From contig NZ_AUFO01000012.1 of the NCBI RefSeq assembly GCF_000426545.1, forward strand, positions 186,001 to 250,000: 64,000 nt of DNA, in the 5' to 3' direction. Positions within the stretch are counted from its first letter, which is position 1. Every line of letters begins with the position of its first letter. The DNA comes from Paenibacillus massiliensis subsp. panacisoli DSM 21345. GTDB taxonomy: Bacteria > Bacillota > Bacilli > Paenibacillales > Paenibacillaceae. Below, in pieces: positions 16,501 through 26,497 of this stretch. The notes beneath the pieces are model-generated. The model had not been told where the DNA came from and ran no database searches. It saw nothing but the letters and a program-made list of their open reading frames with translations. The translations under genes and the position numbers were made by a program.

Positions 16501-16877
16501 TTTAGAAGTCCCTCCTACATCACTTGTTAGAGATCAATGATTAATATATCGTGCTAATGACCTAAAAACTTTACATATTTGGCATTGGAATTGCATAGCG
16601 ATGAAAGATAGTGATACTTTATACATAGGAAAATCAATTTTTTATTACAAAATTTACATAAATTCGACATGCTTGCTGCTGGATGAAATTGGCGGGGGAA
16701 CACATGCTAACTCGGATGTGTCAGATCCGTAGCCAGTGAAACAGTTGAGTAGGGCAGACACCAAACAAGAAAAACTGAAATATTTCGTCAAATTGTGATA
16801 TATTACGTGTGAAATCATCCGCAGAAGCGATACGGTGGAAGAGCGGCAAATGATGCCATAATAGAGGAGTAATGATA
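16501..16877. other. spacer between the chemoreceptor remnant and the AI-2E family gene
   Basis: I see no gene here. It contains the SigD-like promoter for the remnant on the minus strand and the GAGGAG ribosome binding site of the next gene at 16864-16869. The rest is AT-rich without clear structure. Confidence 0.45.
16546..16573 (-). promoter_or_regulatory. SigD-like promoter for the chemoreceptor remnant
   Basis: On the minus strand TAAA is followed after 16 bases by CACGATAT, six of eight bases of the SigD -10 GCCGATAT. It lies about 45-70 bases upstream of the remnant start codon. Confidence 0.45.
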
Positions 16878-17885
16878 TTGAACATAAAAGAAGTATTGAA
16901 CCATGCTTCATTCCGGCGGATCAGTGTACTAGTTGTGCTTGGTCTGCTTGTAGTCTCCCTGAAAAGTATGATGAACGTCCTGCTGCTCACATTGATTCTG
17001 ATCATCTTGATTGGAAGTCTGTATAGGGCTGTCACGAAGCGATTATCCAGCATTGTACGGCTTCCACCGGCTCTGATCGTCATCTCACTCTATGTTCTTC
17101 TGCTCTCGGTTGTAGCTTGGGGTGTATATCGAATGGTGCCGCTCGTATCGACCCAGGTCAATGAGCTGTACCTTATGATCCAAGAGGCCTTCCACAATCC
17201 GCATGAAAATGAATGGAGCCAGCTCCTCGTCACATTCATGCAGGGTATTCATCTGGAGAGTCTGATCACCCCAGGTATGGAGTTCCTGCTGAAGACCAGT
17301 CATCTGGGTACCCAACTCGTGCTAGCGATTGTACTAAGCCTGTTCTTCCTGCTGGACACGAAATACATTGGCCGCTTCACAGCCTCCTTCCAGGAAAGCC
17401 GCTTCAGCTGGTTCTTCCGCGAGGCGGGGGAGCTAGGCAGACTGTTCCTGAGCACGTTCGGCAAGGTGCTGGAGGCACAGGTGGCTATCTCTCTGATTAA
17501 TTGTACGATTACTACCGCCGTGCTGTGGCTGATGGGCTTCCCGAATCTGCTGGGGCTGGCTGTAGTCATCTTCGCAGCAGGCTTAATTCCAGTCGCTGGA
17601 GTCGTGCTCTCCATGGCGCCACTTAGTCTTATTGCCTACAGTCTTGGAGGGCTCCATTACGTAGCGTATCTGCTGATTCTGATCGTGTTCATTCATATGC
17701 TGGAGGCGTATTTCCTGAATCCGAAGCTAATGTCCAAGAAGGTCAGTGTTCCGATCTTCTACACATTCATTGTGCTGGTGATGTCGGAGCATTTCTTCGG
17801 GATGTGGGGGCTGATTACGGGGATTCCACTATTTGTATTCGCCTTGAATCTGATCGGGTTCAAGAAGAAGGATGCCGCTGTATAA
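16878..17885 (+). CDS. AI-2E family (PerM/YdiK-type) membrane permease
   Basis: This is a 335-residue membrane protein with about seven or eight helices. It has the family features: a helical N-terminus (VLVVLGLLVVSLKSMMNVLL), a soluble amphipathic middle region (about residues 85-150), and a conserved C-terminal half with FPNLLGLAVVIFAAGLIPVAG and EAYFLNPKLMSKKVSVP. Members have been linked to autoinducer-2 export, sodium-proton exchange or other solutes. The actual substrate here is unknown. TTG 16878 is chosen because it sits 8 bases after GAGGAG, while ATG 16872 is only 2 bases away. Confidence 0.85.
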   Translation: MNIKEVLNHASFRRISVLVVLGLLVVSLKSMMNVLLLTLILIILIGSLYRAVTKRLSSIVRLPPALIVISLYVLLLSVVAWGVYRMVPLVSTQVNELYLMIQEAFHNPHENEWSQLLVTFMQGIHLESLITPGMEFLLKTSHLGTQLVLAIVLSLFFLLDTKYIGRFTASFQESRFSWFFREAGELGRLFLSTFGKVLEAQVAISLINCTITTAVLWLMGFPNLLGLAVVIFAAGLIPVAGVVLSMAPLSLIAYSLGGLHYVAYLLILIVFIHMLEAYFLNPKLMSKKVSVPIFYTFIVLVMSEHFFGMWGLITGIPLFVFALNLIGFKKKDAAV

Positions 17886-17935
17886 CTGTAAGGCAACAGT
17901 AAGGAAACCGTAAGGTAAAAATATATTTTTCATAA

Positions 17936-17976
17936 CAGGAGGGAGATTCTTTAGGGATCTCTCTCCTGCTTTTTTG
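17936..17976 (+). terminator. terminator after the AI-2E family gene
   Basis: CAGGAGGGAGAT pairs with ATCTCTCTCCTG, with a nine-base loop, and CTTTTTT follows. Confidence 0.85.
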
Positions 17977-18329
17977 TGGAGCTGCTCTAGGCTCTTTATT
18001 GCAGCACTGGCTCATTCTCTACCAAAGTATCCGCTATTAATAATTAAATGAACATGCTTCGTCGTATGGACAGTACAAATGCAATAATCTGATCGTAACA
18101 TGAAGGTTTGCTCTACAGCCAAGCCCATAAAATAAGTGAATATCCTGCCTGCAAAGAGTGCAATAAGCATCGGGAATTGCCGATAATATCATTAAGCTTT
18201 GAGATATGTACATTTAAGATTGTCAGGTACATTCCTGGTAGAAAAGAACCAAATGGAGACGGCGGTCGGGTGTTAACGATCTCTTGGGCAAAAAAGACGT
18301 GGATGTAGCGAGAGGAAGCGTGTGGTCGA
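17977..18329 (+). other. gene-free region upstream of the chemoreceptor
   Basis: No convincing gene is seen. GCCGATAA at 18179-18186 matches the -10 of SigD promoters, and CAAT lies 14 bases upstream, so a weak SigD promoter about 140 bases before the chemoreceptor is possible. Confidence 0.35.
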
Positions 18330-20078
18330 ATGAGGTTGTTCAGGCAGAATTTAGTAGTTCGCATCGGTACGATAGTTACGTTGATGATGGTCATCATCTC
18401 TACAGGAAGCTTACTGCTGCAGCTAATGATTATGAAGGAGGCTGCCCAGGAAGCGATTACCCGCTACAATATACAGATCGCCCAGAGCTACGCCTCCCAG
18501 ATGGATACGAAGCTCTATGCTGAGGTAGCCAGAGATCGGCAGGAGAATAACACATCACTCCAGATCCGGGATGAGCTGGATGATTTTCGTGAACGAATCG
18601 GGGCTATGTATGTGTATTTTGTCGTGCTTGACGGAAGTGAGCCCCTGATCATGGTGGATGGTATGCGTGATGAGGCATTGGCTTCACCGATGAATGAAGT
18701 GACGGATATTCCGGAGGAGGCCGTGCTGGAGCTGCAGCAGGGTCAGACCGCAAGCTCATCCATTATTCGCAATCCCGAATATGGGGACTATATCTCCTCC
18801 TATGCACCGATCGTGGATGCTTCGGGCACAATGATTGGTGTGCTTGGCATCGACACCTCAGTATCCAGTCTGGATGAGATTGAGGAGGGCATTATTCGCT
18901 CCAGTATTCCATTTTATATCGGATTGACTATCATTACGATTGCTGGAATTATCATTGTGCTGTGGTTCGTACATAAGGGGCTGCGCCCACTACAGGTATT
19001 GAAGCGAAGCGTGGATCGTATGGCCAAGGGTGAGCTGTCCGAGGCCAATCACATCTTGACCCGTTATCCGTTGAAAAGTCAGGATGAGATCGGCAGTACC
19101 TTCAAGGCGATGATCTATATGTCAGGGAATCTGAATCAGATGCTGGTGCAAATGATTGCTGGTGTGACAGCTACAGCAGATACGTTGATGAGCTCTGCTC
19201 ACCAGTTCAACCGTAATGCCGAGGCCATGCTGCAGATGAGTCGCACCGTAGACCAAGCTGTAGAACATATTCGGCAAGGTGCTCATACCCAAAGGCAAGG
19301 GGCAGAGGACAGTGCACAGGTCATGGAGGAGATCTCCAAAGGCATCGTGCTGATCTCCGAGTCCGCCTCCTCTGTAGCGGATGCAGCTACCGGAGCATTG
19401 ACTTCAGCTCAGTCTGGCAAGCAGGGAATGGCGCAACTGAGAGCGCAGGTTGAGCGAATTGCTACCGTGGCTCAGGAGGTAACAGTGATGGCAGGAGGGC
19501 TTCAGGGCTACTCGCAGCAGATTGGCGGCGCGTTGAATACGCTGGAGGAATTCGCCAGTCAGACGAAGCTGCTTGCTCTGAACGCTTCGATTGAGGCGGC
19601 TCGTGCAGGAGAACATGGCAAGGGCTTCGCGGTGGTTGCTGAAGAGGTAAGGAAGCTGGCGGAGGCTTCCAGCATCTCTGTTCATACGATCTCGGAGCTG
19701 CTGCACGGCATTCAGCGAGAATCGAACCAGATCGGTTCACAGATGGAGGTAGCTGGACAAGAGATTCGTGAGGGAGTTATGTCCTCAAGAGAAGCAGAGC
19801 AGGCATTTGTTCATGTCGTTGACGTCTTCGAGCTGGTGGCTGGTCGCGTACAGTCGGTATCGGCCTCGGTCGAGGAGATTACAGCCAGCACGGAAGAGGC
19901 CGCTGCCTCGGTGGACTCTATATTCCGAATTGCGGCAGATGTCTCCGATAAGTCCAATGAAATCTATCAGCTGACGAATGAGCAACAGGTCATCTTCCAG
20001 AAGGTTGCCCAGACGGCAGAGGAGTTGCAGGAGCGCACGCAGGAGATGAATGAAGCGGTTCAGAAGGTACAGGTGTGA
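18330..20078 (+). CDS. methyl-accepting chemotaxis protein
   Basis: This 582-residue transmembrane chemoreceptor feeds the CheA/CheW pathway. Helix 1 is at about residues 12-36 and helix 2 at about 193-214. The outside sensor between them has a PAS/Cache-like end ([21 protein letters not shown]). A HAMP domain follows, with the [19 protein letters not shown] segment, then a long coiled-coil signalling domain with the near-invariant tip [20 protein letters not shown] at about residue 417. The ligand is unknown. GAGGAAG precedes ATG at a rather long spacing. Partner chemotaxis genes are not in the window. It is one of three receptor genes, one of them broken, within 6.3 kb. Confidence 0.92.
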   Translation: MRLFRQNLVVRIGTIVTLMMVIISTGSLLLQLMIMKEAAQEAITRYNIQIAQSYASQMDTKLYAEVARDRQENNTSLQIRDELDDFRERIGAMYVYFVVLDGSEPLIMVDGMRDEALASPMNEVTDIPEEAVLELQQGQTASSSIIRNPEYGDYISSYAPIVDASGTMIGVLGIDTSVSSLDEIEEGIIRSSIPFYIGLTIITIAGIIIVLWFVHKGLRPLQVLKRSVDRMAKGELSEANHILTRYPLKSQDEIGSTFKAMIYMSGNLNQMLVQMIAGVTATADTLMSSAHQFNRNAEAMLQMSRTVDQAVEHIRQGAHTQRQGAEDSAQVMEEISKGIVLISESASSVADAATGALTSAQSGKQGMAQLRAQVERIATVAQEVTVMAGGLQGYSQQIGGALNTLEEFASQTKLLALNASIEAARAGEHGKGFAVVAEEVRKLAEASSISVHTISELLHGIQRESNQIGSQMEVAGQEIREGVMSSREAEQAFVHVVDVFELVAGRVQSVSASVEEITASTEEAAASVDSIFRIAADVSDKSNEIYQLTNEQQVIFQKVAQTAEELQERTQEMNEAVQKVQV

Positions 20079-20175
20079 GGTGTGACGCAACAAAGAATAC
20101 TGCTGAGCTGATGGCCATGGAGAGATGATAAAGAAGATTCATAGAGTCAGTCGTCGGAGGCATGCTCCTCCAGTC

Positions 20176-20221
20176 GGCCTGTAGACAAGGTTCCGCGAGG
20201 AGCTGCTCTACAGGCCTTTTT
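20176..20221 (+). terminator. terminator after the first chemoreceptor
   Basis: GGCCTGTAGA pairs with TCTACAGGCC, and five T follow. It ends the plus-strand transcript. Confidence 0.75.
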
Positions 20222-20256
20222 GTTGATCACGTAAGGGGAAAGGGATGGCTTGTGAT

Positions 20257-20305
20257 AAAAAACAGACGAGCTCCCCTGCTTCTTTCGAAACAAGGAGTTC
20301 GTCTG
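20257..20305 (-). terminator. terminator of the second chemoreceptor (minus strand)
   Basis: CAGACGAACTCC and GGAGCTCGTCTG pair on the minus strand and a run of six T follows, placing the transcript end about 130 bases after the stop codon of the minus-strand receptor. Confidence 0.7.
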
Positions 20306-20438
20306 CGATCCGTAACGACCCATGAAGGTCGCATATCTGTTCTTCAAGAACAACTTGCAAGGCTGCTTCTCTGTCCTGCAAATTCTGCTCTAAAAAGCCA
20401 GCCTATAAAGCCTGCTCTATTACTAGGGGTGATTCGCT

Positions 20439-22457
20439 TTACAGCTTAAACTGTGCAATCTGCGTGCGCAGTCTTTCGGCCATGCTGGCCAGCTCTGCCG
20501 AGGAGGAAGCAATCTCTTCCATGGACGCCATCTGCTGCTGTGCTGCTGCCGAGACGTTTTGTGATTCCGCTGCGGTCTCGTTGGCTGATTTGGCAATATG
20601 GCGAATGGAATCGACAAGGCTGCCAGTACCTGATGCAATCTCATCCGCTGCTGCCGATACGCTGTGAATGCTGTCGGCTACCTGTCCTATTGAAGAGCGA
20701 ATCCGGGTGAACAGCTCACTGGCCGCTTCACCAGCTTGTCTGCCCTGAAGGGCCTGGGCAACGGTGAGCTCGGAGGCCTGCATGGTTCGCTGGATCTCCC
20801 CTTGTATGCTGCCGATGATGCCAGCGATCTGCTCCGCCGAAGCCATCGACTGTCCGGCAAGCTTGCGGATTTCATCGGCGACGACAGCAAAGCCCCGTCC
20901 GGCTTCCCCGGACCGTGAAGCTTCAATAGCAGCATTCAGAGAGAGAATGTTGGTCTGACGGGCGATAAGACTAATACCGCTGACGACCTCCTCAATTTTG
21001 GAGGATAGCGTGCTCAGATCTTGAATCGTGCCCGATAGTTCACTAATTCCGTGCTCCATCTCGCTCATCTTTCCGTTCAGCTGATCCATGGCCGTATGGC
21101 CGTCAGTTGCCAGAGTAGATGCTGCTGTAGCGATCTTCGCTGCATCAGTGCTATGTACAGCAATACCGTTGATCTGCAGGGCTATATTCTCGGCGGCATA
21201 GCTACCGTCCTGAACACTTGCGGTCTGCTGGTCTGAGCTCTCGGCAACGATGACAATAGCCTCCGAAATATTTTGTGCTGCCTGTGAGCCTTGGTCAGCT
21301 CCTGACGCAAGCTGGTGGGCAGAGCTGCTCAGCTGCCCGCTTAGGCCGCTCACATCCTGCATTAATTCGCGCATTCTCTCACTAGCCGTGTTATAGGCAT
21401 GAAGTGCAGTGCTAATATCGTTATTTCCTTTGACCGGGATGCGATGTGTAAGGTCGCCTTGTGCCAGCTTGTCAATACCTTGTGTCAACTGACGAATCGG
21501 ATAGACAATCTTCAGTGCAATAAGAACGTTCAGGATGAGGGCCGCAATAATCATACCTGTTCCGACGAGAAGCACAAGCATGAGCATGGCTCTAATGGGT
21601 TGTAGAAATTCACTTTCCTCCAGATTGGTGACAACAAGCCAATTCAAGTCTGTCTTCACGATATATGATAGCTGGTTGGTCCCGTCTTGATTGAAGCTTA
21701 CCGAGTTAGCGCCATTTTGCACAGCATCGGCGAATGCCTCTTCAAGAGCGGGGTTGCCCAGATCCGAGATTTTCTTGTTCATAATATAGGACTCGTCCGC
21801 AAAATAAATAAATGTACCGTCAGAGGTTGTCATGATCGCTTGCCCTGTCTCGCCATGTGTGAAGGAGCTCAGTTTCTCTACCACAGAGCCGATTGGATAC
21901 GAGGCCAGATAGAAACCGAAGGCTTGTCCATCCTTCATTAGTGGTGCTCCAATTACAACAATGATCTGATTATCCACCTTGGACAGTACTGGATCAGATA
22001 CAAACGACTGGCCTGCCTGAATATCCTTGATATAGCTACGCCCAGACACGTCAACCTCTTTACCTGTGAAATCGAATGCAGACTTCCCTGTCGGATCAAG
22101 GGAGTAGATCATGGATGTGAATTCAGGGTGAAGCTGCTGCGAGCGATTAATGTTGTTAAGATGCAGCTCATGCTCTTCCCCGTACTCTGCACCATCCTCG
22201 GCTAGTATTTGCAGGATGGTACGTTTATCCGAGAGCTGACTGTCAACTTGCTCTGCCAGCAGCTTCGTATTCATCTCCATTTCGTGTTGCAATCGGTTGA
22301 TGGTCTCCTTCGAGGTCGGCACATAGAACGTGACGGACAGAACGGACACACAGACGATCACGACGAGTAAAGAGGATAACACAATACGGCCAGCTGTCTG
22401 TCGGAGCGAAGTGAAGGTGAGAAATGCATGAACGAAGCGTGAATTTTTAAATGGCAT
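20439..22457 (-). CDS. methyl-accepting chemotaxis protein with dCache sensor
   Basis: This receptor has 672 residues. Helix 1 is at about 22-48 and the double-Cache sensor at about 50-300, with typical strands such as [36 protein letters not shown] and [14 protein letters not shown]. Helix 2 is at about 305-330, followed by HAMP ([18 protein letters not shown]) and a signalling domain with [20 protein letters not shown] near residue 504. Sensors of this type commonly bind amino acids, purines or organic acids, but the ligand here is unknown. ATG 22457 is preferred, being 8 bases after AAGGGG. A SigD-like promoter lies 39-66 bases upstream. Confidence 0.92.
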   Translation of the reverse strand: MPFKNSRFVHAFLTFTSLRQTAGRIVLSSLLVVIVCVSVLSVTFYVPTSKETINRLQHEMEMNTKLLAEQVDSQLSDKRTILQILAEDGAEYGEEHELHLNNINRSQQLHPEFTSMIYSLDPTGKSAFDFTGKEVDVSGRSYIKDIQAGQSFVSDPVLSKVDNQIIVVIGAPLMKDGQAFGFYLASYPIGSVVEKLSSFTHGETGQAIMTTSDGTFIYFADESYIMNKKISDLGNPALEEAFADAVQNGANSVSFNQDGTNQLSYIVKTDLNWLVVTNLEESEFLQPIRAMLMLVLLVGTGMIIAALILNVLIALKIVYPIRQLTQGIDKLAQGDLTHRIPVKGNNDISTALHAYNTASERMRELMQDVSGLSGQLSSSAHQLASGADQGSQAAQNISEAIVIVAESSDQQTASVQDGSYAAENIALQINGIAVHSTDAAKIATAASTLATDGHTAMDQLNGKMSEMEHGISELSGTIQDLSTLSSKIEEVVSGISLIARQTNILSLNAAIEASRSGEAGRGFAVVADEIRKLAGQSMASAEQIAGIIGSIQGEIQRTMQASELTVAQALQGRQAGEAASELFTRIRSSIGQVADSIHSVSAAADEIASGTGSLVDSIRHIAKSANETAAESQNVSAAAQQQMASMEEIASSSAELASMAERLRTQIAQFKL

Positions 22458-22495
22458 CGGCATATCCCCTTTTGAATAACCACAATTTAGAGATT

Positions 22496-22523
22496 ATATC
22501 GGATGGATGCTTGCGCTAATTTA
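22496..22523 (-). promoter_or_regulatory. SigD-like promoter of the dCache chemoreceptor
   Basis: On the minus strand TAAA is followed after 16 bases by TCCGATAT, seven of eight bases of the SigD -10 element. It lies 39-66 bases before the start codon, as expected for flagellar and chemotaxis genes. Confidence 0.6.
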
Positions 22524-22732
22524 ATTAAGTTTTCTTAATATTAAGGAATTGCGTGCGGCTCCAGATTGAATTGTTCTATCTGTGAATAGTCATAATCTAT
22601 TGGAGTCCGAATTGACGTTGAGAAGGGGAGGGAGTACATTTAACATCATAATTCCTATTTAACAGGTAGGTATTATGAAGTATAGACACTCGTTCTATTC
22701 TATCCATATACCATGATTGGGAGGTTATTCTG

Positions 22733-23008
22733 ATGCCATCATCCACTACTATTGTCCTTTGGAGTAAGGAAGGCTGCCATTTTTGCGGAGAAGTGAAGTC
22801 TTATCTGGAGTCCAAGAATCAGCCTTATCAAAATATTGAAGTATCAGGCAACGACATTTTGCGCGACGTGCTGGAATTGAAGTATGGCATTCGCCACGTG
22901 CCTGTGGTGGAGGTAGGCAGAGGCGGAGTCTATGAGGCTTTGCTGGAGCCTGATCTGGCCAAGCTGGAGAAGCTGCTGGCTGCCGCCGGGGAAGAGGTCG
23001 TCTCGTAA
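22733..23008 (+). CDS. ytnI: glutaredoxin-like protein (YtnI/CmoI type)
   Basis: This is a 91-residue thioredoxin-fold protein with the redox motif CHFC (Cys15, Cys18), the cis-proline segment RHVPVVEV and a family-typical length. In B. subtilis, YtnI (CmoI) of the same size is encoded in the ytmI operon, which converts S-methyl or other S-alkyl cysteines back to cysteine. There it is thought to support the oxidative cleavage steps. GGGAGG lies about 9 bases before ATG. The next gene of the pathway, ytnJ-like, follows only after a 431-base gap that holds a repeated element, so the two may be transcribed separately. Confidence 0.75.
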   Translation: MPSSTTIVLWSKEGCHFCGEVKSYLESKNQPYQNIEVSGNDILRDVLELKYGIRHVPVVEVGRGGVYEALLEPDLAKLEKLLAAAGEEVVS

Positions 23009-23439
23009 TTCGGCGGATTGGCCTCGTGAGATATAGCCTCTGGCTCTGACAGTTCATTCGCTCCATTAGTGCCTTGACTGAATTTGATTTAGGTTGAATG
23101 ATCCTGGGAGCTTAGTCGTAAGCGGAAAGAGGGGAAGCCCTAGAGAAACGAAGTGCCCATCTTTAAGCTTGCTGTTCATCAGCTTTTCAAATTCGTTCAT
23201 TAGAACAGTAATCTTAACAATGGTCGACAGCTCCCCGTTTGCAGCCGCTCTACACTCACATTTGATCTGGTCAAGGTGCAAGCTTACCGAAAATCAACCA
23301 GGATTCATATATAGCCAGGCATAAACAATGCTGTAGTACGGGGTGTGTGGCCGATAGGAGGCCATATACAAGAGCAAGTGTAGGCCGTTCGTTGCCCAAG
23401 GTACATTAAGCGAAAGTATGCGAAAGGTGGAGATGATTC
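23009..23439 (+). other. gene-free spacer between ytnI and ytnJ genes
   Basis: It holds copy A of a three-copy repeat (23080-23280). The promoter of the ytnJ-like gene is probably in the last 100 bases. A 71-residue minus-strand frame overlaps the repeat but lacks a ribosome binding site. Confidence 0.5.
23080..23280 (+). repeat. intergenic repeat, copy A (longest)
   Basis: It has three blocks. The first (23080-23131) is shared with copy B at 55006, including TGAATGATC and CGGAAAG. The second (about 23198-23232) is shared with copy C, including CAATGG-CGACAG. The third contains ACTCACATTTGATCTGGT (23254-23271), 18 bases identical in copy B and partly kept in copy C. All three copies have the same orientation. 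Confidence 0.6.
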
Positions 23440-24813
23440 ATGAGTCAACGCAAATCGATCAAGTTGGGGGCTATTCTGCATGGGGTGGGCGGTAATATGG
23501 CAGGATGGAGACATCCTGATGCCCAGCCAGATGCGAGTGTTAGCTTCAGCTTCTATAAGGAGCAAGCGCTCAAGGCTGAAGAAGGTAAATTCGATTTTCT
23601 CTTCGTGGCAGATGGGCTCTATATTACGGAGAAATCTCTTCCACACTTTCTCAATCGCTTCGAGCCGATTACCGTTCTATCCGCCCTTGGTGGCGTGACC
23701 TCGCGAATTGGTCTTGTCGGCACGTTGTCCACGACGTATAGCGAACCATTCACGGTGGCTCGTCAATTCGCCTCATTGGATCAGCTGAGCGATGGTCGTG
23801 CCGGATGGAATGTCGTGACCTCCCCACTAGAGGGCTCTGCCCTGAACTTCAGCAAGGGACAGCATCCCGAGCATCCGCTGCGTTACCGGATTGCAGATGA
23901 ATATCTGCAGGTGACCAAGGGACTGTGGGATTCGTGGGAGGATGATGCCTTTGTACGTAATAAGGAGACAGGTGTATTTTTTGATCCAGAGAAGCTGCAC
24001 ACGCTCAACCATCAAGGTGAGTTCTTCTCGGTCAAAGGACCACTGAATATCGCTCGTTCTCGTCAAGGTCAGCCAGTCATCTTCCAAGCCGGGGCCTCGG
24101 AGGATGGTAAGACTCTGGCCGCGAAGCATGCAGATGCAGTATTCACGAACCATGAGACTCTTGAGTCAGCCCGGGATTATTATCAGGATGTCAAGCAGCG
24201 TGCGGTGGCCTTTGGAAGATCACCGGAGGATATTGTAATTCTGCCAGGGATCAGCGTCATCGTAGGGGAGACGGAGCAAGAGGCCGAGCAAAAATACTGG
24301 GAGCTGGCGAAGCTGGTCACGATCCAGAATGCGCTGGATTATCTGGGCCGGTATTTCGAGCATCATGATTTTGGACAATATGCGCTGGATGAGCCGTTCC
24401 CGGAGATCGGAGAATTAGGCGGAAACAGCTTCCGAAGTACGACGGATCGAATCAAGCGGGAGGCACAGGAGCAGAAGCTGACGCTGCGCGAGGTGGCATT
24501 GCGGGAAGCGACACCACGGACGGGCTTCATTGGCACTCCGGAGCAGATTGCTGATAAGCTGCAAGCCTGGTTCGAGGCCGGGGCAGCAGATGGCTTCATT
24601 GTGGCAGGCGGTGTGCCTTCCAGCTTTGCTGATTTTGTGGAGCAAGTTGTACCGATCCTGCAGCAACGTGGACTCTTCCGCACGGAATATGAGGCGGACA
24701 CGCTGCGAGGGAATCTGGGGCTGCCGATTCCGGTCAATCAGTATGCAGCATATTATAAGTCGTCCACGGCATCCGTGGATGCACCAGCTACAGCAGCGAC
24801 CAGTCAAGTGTAA
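23440..24813 (+). CDS. ytnJ: FMN-dependent monooxygenase, NtaA/SnaA/DszA family (YtnJ/CmoJ-like)
   Basis: This is a 457-residue luciferase-like TIM-barrel oxygenase. The N-terminus ([18 protein letters not shown]) and the [13 protein letters not shown] segment are hallmarks of the NtaA/SnaA/DszA subgroup, which uses reduced FMN from a separate reductase. B. subtilis YtnJ (CmoJ) of similar length acts on N-acetylated S-alkyl cysteine derivatives in sulfur salvage. The matching FMN reductase gene lies 88 bases downstream. ATG is preceded by AGGTGGAG. The C-terminal tail is Ala/Thr-rich. The gene sits in a cluster that also holds YtmO, YtnL and TcyJ-N relatives, which supports the pathway. The exact substrate is inferred. 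Confidence 0.87.
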   Translation: MSQRKSIKLGAILHGVGGNMAGWRHPDAQPDASVSFSFYKEQALKAEEGKFDFLFVADGLYITEKSLPHFLNRFEPITVLSALGGVTSRIGLVGTLSTTYSEPFTVARQFASLDQLSDGRAGWNVVTSPLEGSALNFSKGQHPEHPLRYRIADEYLQVTKGLWDSWEDDAFVRNKETGVFFDPEKLHTLNHQGEFFSVKGPLNIARSRQGQPVIFQAGASEDGKTLAAKHADAVFTNHETLESARDYYQDVKQRAVAFGRSPEDIVILPGISVIVGETEQEAEQKYWELAKLVTIQNALDYLGRYFEHHDFGQYALDEPFPEIGELGGNSFRSTTDRIKREAQEQKLTLREVALREATPRTGFIGTPEQIADKLQAWFEAGAADGFIVAGGVPSSFADFVEQVVPILQQRGLFRTEYEADTLRGNLGLPIPVNQYAAYYKSSTASVDAPATAATSQV

Positions 24814-24850
24814 AGCAACAGTCATGTATAAAGCGATCAGTCAAGTATAA
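24805..24850 (+). repeat. short direct repeat after the ytnJ stop codon
   Basis: Three imperfect units of about 18 bases (CAGTCAAGTGTAAAG, CAGTCATGTATAAAG, CAGTCAAGTATAAG) extend from the last codons of the gene into the spacer. Confidence 0.5.
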
Positions 24851-24901
24851 GGGGAAGAAAGAATTCTACCCTATTCCCTCAACGGATCAGGAGGTCATGA
24901 T

Positions 24902-25450
24902 ATGCCACATGTAGTAATCATTGCGGGCGCACCCTCGGTGAGCTCACGACTTACCGGGCTGACCAGCTACAGCGCGGAAGTGCTGGAGAGAGCTGGACTG
25001 TCTGTGGAGGTCATTCAGGTATCGGCTCTGCCAGCTGAGGCCTTGGTCTATGCCGACTTTAACAGCATAGCGGTCAAGCAGGCATTAGCAAGCGTGCAGG
25101 CAGCTGATGCCGTAATCGTGGCGACTCCAGTATATAAAGCGGCTTATTCCGGTGTACTGAAGTTGTTTTTGGACCTGATTCCACAGGAGGGATTACGAGG
25201 AAAGCCTGTGCTTCCGCTTGTCATTGGCGGCTCAATAGCTCATCTGCTAGCCATTGATTATGCGTTGAAGCCTGTGCTGTCCGCGCTGGGGGCGAGACAG
25301 CTGCTGGGAGGCGTCTATGCAGTCGATCAGGGAATTACTCGTCTAGAGCAAGGAGGCTTCTCCCTGTCAGCAGAAATTATTGAACGACTGGAGCGCTCCC
25401 TACAGGAGCTTACAGAGACTTTGCCTACTACTCAGCCTGCCATTTCTTAG
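24902..25450 (+). CDS. NADPH-dependent FMN reductase (SsuE/MsuE-like)
   Basis: This 182-residue flavodoxin-fold reductase begins VVIIAGAPSVSSRLTGLTSY, the phosphate-binding loop of SsuE-type FMN reductases. The family motif ATPVYKAAYSGVLKLFLDLIP is at about residues 73-93. It would supply reduced FMN to the two luciferase-like oxygenases encoded on either side. GGAGG lies nearby upstream of ATG. The B. subtilis ytm operon has no gene for such an SsuE-type reductase, so this cluster is more self-contained. The flavin specificity is inferred from the subgroup. Confidence 0.87.
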   Translation: MPHVVIIAGAPSVSSRLTGLTSYSAEVLERAGLSVEVIQVSALPAEALVYADFNSIAVKQALASVQAADAVIVATPVYKAAYSGVLKLFLDLIPQEGLRGKPVLPLVIGGSIAHLLAIDYALKPVLSALGARQLLGGVYAVDQGITRLEQGGFSLSAEIIERLERSLQELTETLPTTQPAIS

Positions 25451-25492
25451 GGATTCGAAGAGAGAATAAGCCATTAGGAGATTATCCATTGG

Positions 25493-25548
25493 TTGACAGC
25501 AGCGTAAGTCCGCATTATGATACAAAAAACCAAGTAAGTTAATTGGTT
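25493..25548 (+). promoter_or_regulatory. SigA promoter and dyad before the lysR gene
   Basis: TTGACA (25493-25498), a 17-base spacer and TATGAT (25516-25521) form a near-consensus promoter. Just after the expected start site, AACCAA (25528-25533) and TTGGTT (25543-25548) make a dyad that could be an autoregulatory site. Confidence 0.65.
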
Positions 25549-25595
25549 ATGTTGTATTTAAAGGTGTCTATAAGACGCCTGTGCGGAGGCGGCAT

Positions 25596-26468
25596 ATGAA
25601 TATCGAGAACATTGAGGCATTCGTCTATATCCATCATTATGGCAGCTTCAACAAAGCAGCCGAAATTCTGTTCCTGTCTCAACCGTCGGTAACGGCACGT
25701 ATCCAGACTCTGGAACGAGAGCTGGGCTGCAAGCTGTTCAATCGTATGGGCAAGCAAATCGTGCTGACGGATGAAGGCAGAAAGTTCCTTCCTTACGCGC
25801 AGCAGATTTTACAGGTGCTTCAAAAGGGACGGCATTCCTTACAGCGGCGTCAGGAATTACTGGAGACCCTGCGTCTGGGGAGTACGGTATCTGTATCGAA
25901 TTATGTAATTCCCGACTTCCTGCCCAAGATCAAGGAGGCCTATCCAGAGGTCAGCATCAAGCTGACGACGGCTCCTACGGATCAGCTCGTGAACAGATTG
26001 CTAGCCAAGGAGATTGATCTCGCCTTTGTGCGTAAGGTGATGCATCCTTCTATCCGTACCGTTGCGTTCTATGAAGACCCTATTCAGTTGTATGTCTATG
26101 AAGATCATCCATTCGCGAGGCTGGGCCAGGTTAGTCTGGAGGCCTTGCACGGCGAGACGCTTGTCTTCTTCGAATGCGGTTCTCTGGACTGGATGCGAAT
26201 TCACCGTGCCTTCGACGCATTGGAGCACCCGGCAGATATCACCTATCAGGTGGATAACTCAGAGACAGCGAAGAAGCTGGTGCTTCAAGGGGCAGGTATT
26301 ACCTTCCTGCCAGGATTGTCTGTGAGAAAGGAAGTTCATGAGCGAAGCTTGATCCCAATTCATGTTCCGGAGGTTGCCGGGGTGTCGCTGCAAATTAGCG
26401 TAGTGACCTTGAAGGAGGAGCATTCTCCCTTTGCGGATACATTTGGGGAGCTGCTTCGACATTTATAG
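25596..26468 (+). CDS. LysR-family regulator of the sulfur cluster
   Basis: This 290-residue regulator has an N-terminal winged helix-turn-helix (FNKAAEILFLSQPSVTARIQ). A linker helix and the two-lobe effector domain follow (from about residue 90, with RLGSTVSVSNYVIPDFLPKI). GGAGG lies six bases before ATG 25596, and the upstream GTG at 25581 is less likely. By position it probably activates the monooxygenase, deacylase and transporter genes, as YtlI (AscR) does for the B. subtilis ytmI operon. It is encoded within the cluster in the same direction, not divergently as ytlI is. O-acetylserine or N-acetylserine as the signal is plausible but not shown. Confidence 0.88.
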   Translation: MNIENIEAFVYIHHYGSFNKAAEILFLSQPSVTARIQTLERELGCKLFNRMGKQIVLTDEGRKFLPYAQQILQVLQKGRHSLQRRQELLETLRLGSTVSVSNYVIPDFLPKIKEAYPEVSIKLTTAPTDQLVNRLLAKEIDLAFVRKVMHPSIRTVAFYEDPIQLYVYEDHPFARLGQVSLEALHGETLVFFECGSLDWMRIHRAFDALEHPADITYQVDNSETAKKLVLQGAGITFLPGLSVRKEVHERSLIPIHVPEVAGVSLQISVVTLKEEHSPFADTFGELLRHL

Positions 26469-26497
26469 AAAATATAGAGGTTCAGGAGGAGAGCTAC

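Noticed and set aside
18179..18186. SigD promoter for the plus-strand chemoreceptor
   Set aside because: The -10 GCCGATAA is good, but no TAAA is found at the right distance, so it is mentioned only as a weak possibility.
23066..23281. 71-residue minus-strand frame in the ytnI-ytnJ spacer
   Set aside because: It coincides with the repeated element, lacks a ribosome binding site, and the other copies do not keep the frame.
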